From CAZMVY01 sp964569765 (GTDB lineage Bacteria > Planctomycetota > Phycisphaerae > UBA1845 > PWPN01), in contig CAZMVY010000245.1 of assembly GCA_964569765.1 (NCBI GenBank), forward strand, positions 1-5,949: 5,949 nt of DNA, read 5' to 3'. The notes below the pieces were generated by a model. That model worked only from the letters and a program-made list of their open reading frames with translations. It was not told where the DNA came from and searched no databases. A program made the position numbers and the translations under genes. Positions 1-5,947 of the stretch are shown here, piece by piece; position 1 is the first letter of the stretch, and every line of letters starts with the position of its first letter.

Positions 1-1
1 T

Positions 2-3000
2 CTCAAGGCGCTCGACAAACTGTCCTACAACCCCGGACTGGCGATCTACAATCTGCCCGTATCGCAGTACCCTCCCGTGGCACCCCCGTCGATCTACATC
101 CAGAGCTTCTACCCCGGCGCCTCGGCGGAAACGGTGGAGAACAGCGTCACGCAGATCATCGAGCAGAAGATGACGGGGCTCGATCAGATGCTGTACCTCT
201 CCGCCACGAGCGATTCCGCCGGCGCCTCGCGGATCGAGTTGACCTTCGCCCCCGGCACCGATCCGGATCTGGCCTGGGCCAAGGTGCAGAACAAGCTCCA
301 GCTCGCGATGGCAAGCCTTCCCGACGTGGTGCAGCGGCAGGGGATCACGGTCGGCAAGGCCACGAAGAACTGGCTGATGATCGTCGGCCTGATCTCCGAA
401 GACGGCAGCATGGACGGCAACGACCTGCGCGATTATGCGCAGTCCAACCTGGAGAAGGTGCTGGCCCGCGTGCCGGGTGTGGGCGAGGTGGAGAACTTCG
501 GCTCCCAGTACGCCATGCGCATCTGGCTCAACCCGGATAAGCTCATCGCGTACAGTCTCACCGTGGAAGACATCGTCGCGGCCCTGCGGGCCTACAATGT
601 CGAGGTCTCTGCCGGCCAGTTGGGCGGCGCGCCCGCCGTGCCGGGCCAGCGCCTGAATGCCTCCATCATCGTCCAGAGCCTCCTCAAGACCCCCGAAGAG
701 TTCTCGGCGATTCCGATACGGATCAACCCGGACGGTGCCGTCGTGCGCATCCGCGACGTTGCGCGAGCGGAGCTCGGCACCGACTTCTACGATGTCGAGG
801 CCTTCTACAACGGAAAACCCTCCGCCGCCATGGCCATCCGGCAGATCGTGGGCGCGAATGCCCTGGAAACGGCCAGGGCCGTCAAGAGCAAGCTCGAGGA
901 GATGAGCCGCTACTTCCCGCCCGGCATGAAGGTCGTCTATCCCTATGATACGACCCCCTTCACCGTGGTGGCCATCGAGGAGGTGGTCAAGACGCTCTTC
1001 GAGGCGATCGGACTGGTCTTTCTGATCATGTGGCTCTTCATGGGAAACATCCGGGCCACGCTGATCCCGACCATCGCCGTGCCCGTCGTACTCCTGGGAA
1101 CCTTCGCGACACTGGCGCTCTTCGGCTTCTCCATCAACATGCTGACCATGTTCGCCATGGTGCTGGCGATCGGCCTTCTGGTGGATGACGCCATTGTGGT
1201 CGTGGAGAACGTCGAACGAATCATGAGCGAGGAAGGGCTTCCGCCGAAGGAGGCCACGGCCAAGTCCATGGAGCAGATCACCAGCGCCCTGATCGGCATC
1301 GGGCTCGTGCTCTCGGCGGTCTTCGGCCCCATGGCGTTTTTCGCCGGATCGACCGGGATCATCTATCGCCAGTTTTCCATTACGATCATTGCATCCATGC
1401 TGCTGTCAGTGGTCGTTGCCCTGATTCTGACGCCGGTCCTCTGCGCGTCGCTGCTCAGACCGGTGCCGGCGGGTCACGAACCGTCCGACAACGCGATCTT
1501 TTTCCTGCGTCCGTTCTTCCGGTGGTTTGACCGCGTCTTCTTCGGGATCCGAGACCTTTATGTCCGCGTCGTCGGCGGCTCCTTCTCCCGGGCGGTGCGC
1601 TACCTGGTCGTGTATGTCCTGATCGTCTCGATCGTCGGCTTCCTGTTTCATCGACTTCCGACCTCCTATCTTCCGGATGAGGACCAGGGCATTCTGCTGG
1701 CGCAAGTCATGCTGCCGACCGGCGCCACCCTGGAACAGACCAAGGGCGTGGTCAACGACATCCAGCGATACTTCCAGCAGAACGAGAAGGAGGCGGTGGA
1801 CTCCTGCCTTACCGTTTCCGGCGTCGGGTTCTCCGGACGGGCACAGACCAACGGCATGGTGTTCATCAAGCTCAAGGACTGGAAACTCCGCAACCGGCCC
1901 GACCTCAGGGTGAAGGCCATCGCGGGACGGGCGATGGGGGCGTTTTCCCGGTTCCGCAACGCGATCGTGTTTGCGTTCCCGCCGCCTTCGGTGATCGAAC
2001 TCGGCAACGCTACCGGGGTCGACTTCCAGTTGCTCGATCGGGGCGGGCTGGGCCACGAAAAGCTCATGGCGGCCCGCAACCAGTTCCTCGGAATGGCCGC
2101 GCAGGATCCGAGACTGGTCCGGGTCCGCCCCAACGGCCTCGAAGATGTACCAGAGTACCGCGTTGACGTGGACTGGGTGAAGGCCGGCGCCCTCGGCCTG
2201 CCGATCACGGCGATCCACAACACGATTTCGGCGGCCTTCGGCAGCGCCTACGTCAATGACTTTATTCAGGGCGGGCGGGTCAAACGCGTGTTCGTCCAGG
2301 CGGATGCGCCGTATCGCATGCTGCCCAACGACCTGGAGAAGCTCTACGTGCGGAATACGGCGGGCAAGATGGTCCCCTTTTCCGCCTTCGCCTCCACCCA
2401 CTGGACGTACGGTTCGCCCCGGCTGGAGCGCTACAACGGCTTCCCGTCGCTGAGCATCTGGGGTGAGCCCGCGCCGGGGCGAAGCTCCGGCGAGGCGATG
2501 CGTGCGATGGAGGAGATCGTATCGAAACTGCCCGCGGGCGTCGGTTATGAATGGACCGGCCTGTCCTACCAGGAGCGGATGGCGACGGCGCAGGGCCCGA
2601 TCCTCTATGCGTTTTCCATTCTCGTTATTTTTCTCTGCGTGGCGGCTTTGTACGAGAGCTGGACGATTCCCTTCGTGAACATGCTCATGCTTCCGCTGGG
2701 CGTGTTCGGCGCGCTGCTGGCGACATGGTCGCGCGGCCTCCCGAACGACGTCTACTTTCAGATCGGATTCCTCACCACCCTGGGCCTCTCGACCAAGAAC
2801 GCGATTCTGATCATTCAGTTCATCAAGGAACAGATGCGGCATGGCGTCGAGCTGACGGCCGGCACGCTCGCCGCGGTCCGAATCCGTTTCCGTCCCGTCA
2901 TCATGACGTCCCTCGCGTTCTTTTTCGGTACTCTGCCGCTGGCGGTCGCCGCCGGCGCCGGGGCCGGCGCGATGAACGCGATCGGCACCGCCGTCACCGG

Positions 3001-3115
3001 CGGCATGCTTTCGGCCACGTTTATCGATCTGATCTTCATCCCTCTGTTCTTCGTGCTGGTCTCGCGGCTCTTCGGCAAGAAACCGGCGCGGCCGGAAAAA
3101 GGGTTGAATTATTGA
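2..3115 (+). CDS. RND-family multidrug efflux permease, AcrB/MexB type (HAE1), 5'-partial
   Basis: This is the inner-membrane proton/drug antiporter of a tripartite efflux pump, working with a periplasmic adaptor and an outer-membrane channel (neither is in the window). The frame is open from position 2, and 1037 residues are visible against about 1049 for AcrB. A GTG at 77 is not the start, because the conserved LPVSQYPPVAPP motif lies across and before it. Visible residue 1 aligns with AcrB residue 13. The proton relay is intact: Asp-Asp (codons 1184 and 1187; AcrB D407/D408), Lys (2795; K940), Arg (2885; R971) and Thr (2906; T978). Helices TM2-TM6 (about 990-1460), TM7 (about 1600-1660) and TM8-TM12 (about 2600-3080) are recognisable, as are VRPNGLEDVP, YVNDFI, YRMLP and GSPRLERYNG. 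TM1 is anomalous: the first 12 codons are polar. Two pocket Phe (F610, F615) are Leu and Val. The stop codon comes from the left end of an inserted IS630 derivative. The substrate is unknown. Confidence 0.96.
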   Translation, partial: LKALDKLSYNPGLAIYNLPVSQYPPVAPPSIYIQSFYPGASAETVENSVTQIIEQKMTGLDQMLYLSATSDSAGASRIELTFAPGTDPDLAWAKVQNKLQLAMASLPDVVQRQGITVGKATKNWLMIVGLISEDGSMDGNDLRDYAQSNLEKVLARVPGVGEVENFGSQYAMRIWLNPDKLIAYSLTVEDIVAALRAYNVEVSAGQLGGAPAVPGQRLNASIIVQSLLKTPEEFSAIPIRINPDGAVVRIRDVARAELGTDFYDVEAFYNGKPSAAMAIRQIVGANALETARAVKSKLEEMSRYFPPGMKVVYPYDTTPFTVVAIEEVVKTLFEAIGLVFLIMWLFMGNIRATLIPTIAVPVVLLGTFATLALFGFSINMLTMFAMVLAIGLLVDDAIVVVENVERIMSEEGLPPKEATAKSMEQITSALIGIGLVLSAVFGPMAFFAGSTGIIYRQFSITIIASMLLSVVVALILTPVLCASLLRPVPAGHEPSDNAIFFLRPFFRWFDRVFFGIRDLYVRVVGGSFSRAVRYLVVYVLIVSIVGFLFHRLPTSYLPDEDQGILLAQVMLPTGATLEQTKGVVNDIQRYFQQNEKEAVDSCLTVSGVGFSGRAQTNGMVFIKLKDWKLRNRPDLRVKAIAGRAMGAFSRFRNAIVFAFPPPSVIELGNATGVDFQLLDRGGLGHEKLMAARNQFLGMAAQDPRLVRVRPNGLEDVPEYRVDVDWVKAGALGLPITAIHNTISAAFGSAYVNDFIQGGRVKRVFVQADAPYRMLPNDLEKLYVRNTAGKMVPFSAFASTHWTYGSPRLERYNGFPSLSIWGEPAPGRSSGEAMRAMEEIVSKLPAGVGYEWTGLSYQERMATAQGPILYAFSILVIFLCVAALYESWTIPFVNMLMLPLGVFGALLATWSRGLPNDVYFQIGFLTTLGLSTKNAILIIQFIKEQMRHGVELTAGTLAAVRIRFRPVIMTSLAFFFGTLPLAVAAGAGAGAMNAIGTAVTGGMLSATFIDLIFIPLFFVLVSRLFGKKPARPEKGLNY

Positions 3116-3136
3116 GTTCTGTAAAAGTAATGTAAT
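3112..3136 (+). repeat. Left terminal inverted repeat of the IS630-like element
   Basis: This 25-bp end begins TTGAGTTCTG and contains AAGTAATGT. It pairs with 3444-3468 with four mismatches (positions 3116, 3118, 3124 and 3134). It is AT-rich against GC-rich flanks. Its first bases supply the TGA stop (3113-3115) of the efflux permease. Confidence 0.85.
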
Positions 3137-3435
3137 TGCGATTCGGATGCCGACATGTCTGGCATCGTCTCGGGGCTCACCGCGGAGCCCGGGTGCGGGC
3201 CTATGCCGTCGGGCAACCTCGCCTTCGGCTGGAGTTGCCGCCCGCCGATGCTCCCGAACTCCATCCCAACGAGTACGGCTGGAGCCACCTCAAGTACGGT
3301 ACCCTCGCGAACTTCTGCCCTCACGACCTCGACGAGCTCGAGGCCGGTGTCTTCGTGGCCGCTGTCGGGGCGCAGAGCCAACAGGCGCTGCTTCGCTCGT
3401 TCCTACATGCCACCGAACTGCCGATCCGACTGTGA
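3136..3435 (+). pseudogene. IS630-family transposase, C-terminal remnant
   Basis: This is the last part of a DDE-superfamily IS630 transposase. Recognisable homology starts near 3154 and runs in one frame to TGA at 3433-3435. The diagnostic stretch is LPPADAPELHPNEYGWSHLK followed by LANFCPHDLDELE, and the end QALLRSFLHATELPIRL is also typical. The third catalytic acid is kept: Glu in HPNE, codon 3271-3273. The second, normally Asp in a VWDxLxAH context, is His here (VWHRLGAH, codon 3163-3165). The first catalytic Asp and about 240 N-terminal residues are missing. The frame opens with TTG at 3136 but has no credible ribosome-binding site. Loss of two of three catalytic acids makes it inactive, though no frameshift or stop interrupts the surviving part. 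Confidence 0.85.
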
Positions 3436-3443
3436 ACGCCAGC

Positions 3444-3468
3444 ATAACATTACTTATACAGGAATCAA
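3444..3468 (-). repeat. Right terminal inverted repeat of the IS630-like element
   Basis: Read on the minus strand from 3468, it begins TTGATTCCTG and contains AAGTAATGT, matching the left end at 21 of 25 positions. The flanking TA is at 3469-3470. It lies 8 bp after the transposase stop codon. Confidence 0.85.
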
Positions 3469-3480
3469 TAGTCGGTTGCT

Positions 3481-3504
3481 CGCTGTGTGAAACGGATCAC
3501 AGCG
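3481..3504. promoter_or_regulatory. Inverted repeat containing a perfect CRP-type palindrome
   Basis: CGCTGTG (3481-3487) and CACAGCG (3498-3504) form a 7-bp perfect inverted repeat. Nested in it is TGTGA-N6-TCACA (3486-3501), identical to the consensus half-sites of the E. coli CRP site. It lies between two convergent genes with no promoter nearby. It may therefore be only a small transcript-end hairpin or a coincidence rather than an operator. Confidence 0.25.
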
Positions 3505-3515
3505 CGCGAGGGCAA

Positions 3516-3561
3516 GCGGAAAATTTCCTCGCGCACGCTTCGTGCGTGCGCGAGTTTCCGC
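3516..3561. terminator. Long hairpin between convergent genes, probable bidirectional terminator
   Basis: A perfect 11-bp GC-rich stem (3528-3538 with 3544-3554) closes a 5-nt TTCGT loop. It is extended by a 7-bp outer stem (3516-3522 with 3555-3561), with a 5-nt bulge at 3523-3527 on the left. It lies 49-94 nt past the GH25 stop on the minus strand and downstream of the efflux gene on the plus strand, where a shared terminator is expected. T-tracts are short (TTT on plus; ATTTTCC on minus), so factor-independent termination is plausible but not certain. Confidence 0.5.
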
Positions 3562-3609
3562 CGGCGCCGACCGCACTGTCCGGCAAGGGAATCGCCGAGA
3601 ACGCGGCGT

Positions 3610-5721
3610 TCAGCATTTAGGCGGCCGGTTCGGACCGTTGAAACAACTCTGGAACAGGGTGAAGTCAGTCAGGTCCACGTCGGCATCGCGGTCAAAGTCG
3701 GCACCGTCGCACTCGGTGTACAGACGCGGCTGGTTGGGTCCCCGGAAGCACATCTGGAAGAAGTTGAAATCGCTCAGGTCCACGTCGCCGTCGGCGTCCA
3801 GGTCCGTCGCGATGGCCAGCGGGACGTTCACGGTCAGGGTAGTCGTCGCGGAGGCGGCGCTTCCGCACCCCGCCGTGACCATACAGCGATAGTCGCCGGC
3901 ATCGGACTTGGCGACGTTGGAGATGACCAATGTGTCGGTTGCAGCGCCGGCGATACGACCGCCGTCGCTCAGGTTGTACCAGGCGGAGCCGTTGGCCTTC
4001 TGCCACTGGTAGGCGACGGCGCCTTCACCCGTCGCGTCCACGGAGAAGATTGCGGTACTGCGGGCATCTACGGTCAGCGACTGGGGCGGATCCCCGACCG
4101 TCGTAGCGGTCTTGAGGGACAGTGTCACCGGGTTCGAGGCTGCGCTGTCACAGCCGCCCGTCACGACGCACCGATAGTCTCCCACATCTTCGGCGAGGAC
4201 GCCGGAGAGGACCATTGTCGCCGCGGTGGCGCCGGTGATCCGACCGGCGCTGGTCAGGTTGTTCCAGACGGAGCCATTGTACTTCTGCCATTGGTATGCG
4301 AGCGTGCCGTCGCCGGCCGCCGCAACGCTGAAGGCGATCGTGCCGCCCGGGCAGACGCTCTGGGACTGCGGCGACTGCGTGATTGTCGTGAGCGGCCGGA
4401 CCGAGAGGACCGCCGGATTCGACGGAGCGCTGCCGCAACTGGCCGTCACGACGCAGCGGTAGTTCCCGGCGTCGGCGCTCGTGACGGCGGCGATGCTCAG
4501 CATGGGCGTCGCAGACCCGGTGATGCGCCCGTTGTCGGCGAGGTTCTCGCCATCCTTCTGCCACTGATATGTGAGCGTGCCCGGTCCAGTGGCGGCGACA
4601 CTGAAGACGGCCGTCGTGCCGGAGCACGGGTTCTGCGCCTGCGGATGCTGGGTGATCAGCAGCGAGCAGTTCGTTGTGGTGAAGGTGAAGTCGGCGGAGG
4701 TCGTTGCCGACGGCCAGCTCGGGTTCGCCGAGATGACGCGGTAATGGTAGAGGGTGTTGAACGTCAGGCCGGACAGGGTGACCGAATGGCTGGTCACGTT
4801 GTTGGGATCGAGCGGTGTGAGCGAGCCATAGGAGGTCGTCGGGCCGTATTGGACCTGCGAGGAGGAGACGGCGTCGGTCGTCCAGGTGATCGTGGCGGTG
4901 CTGGCCGTGACATTCGTCGCCTGTACGTTGGTGATGCCCGTGCCGATAACATGGTTGCGCAATTGCTCGTAGGTTCCGTTGAACACGTCGAGATCGATGT
5001 TGCCGCTGAACCCCGCCACCGGGCCGCCGCAGTATTGCCAGAACGTCCAGGTGGACCAGGGCGAGGTGCTGGCGATCGAACCGTTATCGAGTCGCGGGAC
5101 GTCCGTCTGAACATCTGCGGGGCAGCTCCATCGCGCGAACCAGAGCGGGAAGGAGGTGTCAATCTGGGTGAGGTAGTTGTGGGCCCAGTTGTAGTTACAG
5201 TAGACGAGGGGCTTCACGCCGGTCTGGCGATGGACGTAATTCAGCCACTGGTTGGCCCAGTCGGACAGGCTGCTGGCACCGACCACGGGAGTGGTTTCGC
5301 CTTCCATGTCGAGGGCGGGGCGCAGGTAGCCGCTGGTGATGTAGGGTCGTGCGTAATTGAGGAAATACTCGGCTTCTACGGCGGGGGTGCGCACGGTGGG
5401 TCTGGCGTAGTGGTATCCGCCGCAGAGGAAACCGGCGTTTCGGGCGAAGGCGAAGTTGCTTGTGTAGTACCAGTCCGGATCGCCGTGGGAGTCCGACTCG
5501 ACGCCGGGCACGTAGTAATGCGTGATCCGAATCATGGCGAAGACGCGGCCGTCGGCGTAGGCGCTGTTCCAGTTGGCCTGGGTGCGGTAGCCCTGCCACG
5601 CGGACACGTCGATGCCGAGCGGCCGGACGGCGAAAGCCGAGGGCGTCACCACGCAGAGCGCCGTCGCGACGAGAAGCATCGCGATCCCCGTTCGTGTCGC
5701 CAGCCTGTTAGACCTTTTCAT
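3610..5721 (-). CDS. Secreted GH25 muramidase (lysozyme) with FN3, three Ig-like repeats and EF-hand/dockerin-like tail
   Basis: This 703-residue protein is predicted to cut the N-acetylmuramic acid-beta-1,4-GlcNAc bond of peptidoglycan outside the cytoplasm. A signal peptide (about 1-31: basic start, hydrophobic core, Ala-Phe-Ala before the cleavage point) precedes a GH25 domain (about 34-257). All four expected acidic residues are present: D38 in GIDVS, D138 and E140 in ALDMEG, and D243 in NIDLD. Then come a fibronectin type III domain (262-350) and three Ig-like domains (355-441, 446-537, 546-632), each with YQWQK and a YRC motif. The third lacks the early Cys of the other two. The tail has two 12-residue EF-hand-like loops, D640-D651 and D675-D686; Gly is Ala in the second. 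There is no membrane anchor. The ATG at 5721 is chosen over an in-frame extension to 5895 because the signal peptide starts there and AGAGG lies 6 nt upstream. The true target wall is unknown. Confidence 0.93.
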   Translation of the reverse strand: MKRSNRLATRTGIAMLLVATALCVVTPSAFAVRPLGIDVSAWQGYRTQANWNSAYADGRVFAMIRITHYYVPGVESDSHGDPDWYYTSNFAFARNAGFLCGGYHYARPTVRTPAVEAEYFLNYARPYITSGYLRPALDMEGETTPVVGASSLSDWANQWLNYVHRQTGVKPLVYCNYNWAHNYLTQIDTSFPLWFARWSCPADVQTDVPRLDNGSIASTSPWSTWTFWQYCGGPVAGFSGNIDLDVFNGTYEQLRNHVIGTGITNVQATNVTASTATITWTTDAVSSSQVQYGPTTSYGSLTPLDPNNVTSHSVTLSGLTFNTLYHYRVISANPSWPSATTSADFTFTTTNCSLLITQHPQAQNPCSGTTAVFSVAATGPGTLTYQWQKDGENLADNGRITGSATPMLSIAAVTSADAGNYRCVVTASCGSAPSNPAVLSVRPLTTITQSPQSQSVCPGGTIAFSVAAAGDGTLAYQWQKYNGSVWNNLTSAGRITGATAATMVLSGVLAEDVGDYRCVVTGGCDSAASNPVTLSLKTATTVGDPPQSLTVDARSTAIFSVDATGEGAVAYQWQKANGSAWYNLSDGGRIAGAATDTLVISNVAKSDAGDYRCMVTAGCGSAASATTTLTVNVPLAIATDLDADGDVDLSDFNFFQMCFRGPNQPRLYTECDGADFDRDADVDLTDFTLFQSCFNGPNRPPKC
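3826..4659 (-). repeat. Three tandem Ig-like domain repeats inside the GH25 gene
   Basis: The gene repeats a unit of about 270-285 bp three times. On the protein, YQWQK recurs at residues 385, 476 and 571 (91 and 95 apart). A GRI-(T/A)-G motif and D-(A/V)-G-(N/D)-YRC follow at near-constant distance. The copies are clearly diverged, so this is an old domain duplication rather than a recent one. Such modules usually act as spacers or bind surface polymers. Confidence 0.8.
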
Positions 5722-5727
5722 GCACGA

Positions 5728-5732
5728 CCTCT
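5728..5732 (-). promoter_or_regulatory. Ribosome-binding site of the GH25 gene
   Basis: AGAGG on the minus strand ends 6 nt before the ATG at 5721. It decides the start codon: the in-frame ATG at 5736 has a purine run directly abutting it, and the 5895 start would bury the signal peptide 58 residues in. Confidence 0.6.
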
Positions 5733-5918
5733 GCATTCTCCAAGAACCATCCTCAGGGGGATCCCGGGGGTCTTGCACCCGCGACACAGCCTTTGCGGAG
5801 GCGGCGACCGCCCTGACCACAGGGCCGTCTGCCGCATTTCGCCCCCGCGACCGGTGCGGTCCTCCGACCGGGGGCAATGCTCCGCCGGTAGACACACAGT
5901 ATTACCCCTTTGCAGTGA

Positions 5919-5947
5919 ATTATCTGGAAGACCGCGGCAGTAGTCAA
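5919..5947 (-). promoter_or_regulatory. Sigma-70-type promoter for the GH25 gene
   Basis: On the minus strand TTGACT (5947-5942) and GATAAT (5924-5919) are separated by 17 nt. Each matches 5 of 6 consensus bases at the ideal spacing. The start of transcription would be near 5912, giving a leader of about 190 nt before the ATG at 5721. It is an AT-rich patch in GC-rich sequence. If the host is a planctomycete, its promoter rules are less well known, so this is a consensus match only. Confidence 0.5.

Larger units (their letters stand above)
3112..3468 (+). mobile_element. Deleted IS630-family element (MITE-like), 357 bp, flanked by TA
   Basis: Both ends of the element are visible. Positions 3112-3136 are an inverted copy of 3444-3468 (21 of 25 match), and each end is flanked by TA (3110-3111 and 3469-3470). 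TA is the known target duplication of the IS630/Tc1 group. The inverted identity breaks down just outside the TA pair, which supports these limits. Inside is only the C-terminal third of an IS630-type transposase, reading left to right and ending 8 bp before the right repeat, the usual place. A full IS630 element is about 1.1 kb, so most of the interior and the 5' part of the transposase are missing. It cannot move by itself but could be mobilised in trans, because both ends are present. Insertion occurred inside the stop codon of the preceding efflux gene. Confidence 0.85.

Noticed and set aside
1406..2842. 478-codon open frame on the minus strand, opposite the efflux gene
   Set aside because: The sense strand matches AcrB end to end. 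The antisense product is Arg/His-rich, has no recognisable domain and has no start context.
77..3115. GTG at 77 as the efflux gene start
   Set aside because: The conserved LPVSQYPPVAPP motif begins upstream of it in the same frame, so the gene extends beyond the window edge.
3109..3381. Minus-strand 90-codon frame across the IS element
   Set aside because: It is opposite the transposase remnant. It shows no domain and starts within the element.
3155..3490. Plus-strand frame starting ATG at 3155, overlapping the IS remnant
   Set aside because: It is a different frame from the transposase homology, and it reads through the right inverted repeat and both TA sites without any recognisable product.
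3826..4659. CRISPR-like regular repeats
   Set aside because: The periodicity comes from protein-level Ig repeats of about 280 bp that are diverged at the DNA level. There are no short identical repeats with unique spacers.
5722..5895. N-terminal 58-residue extension of the muramidase
   Set aside because: It would put the signal peptide internally. It is Arg/Pro/Gly-rich with no homology, and the ATG at 5721 has its own ribosome-binding site.
3487..5943. 818-codon open frame on the plus strand, opposite the muramidase gene
   Set aside because: It is the antisense shadow of a GC-rich gene. Its protein is low-complexity Arg/Gly/Val/Asp-rich with no domain, while the minus strand encodes a signal peptide and five clear domain types.
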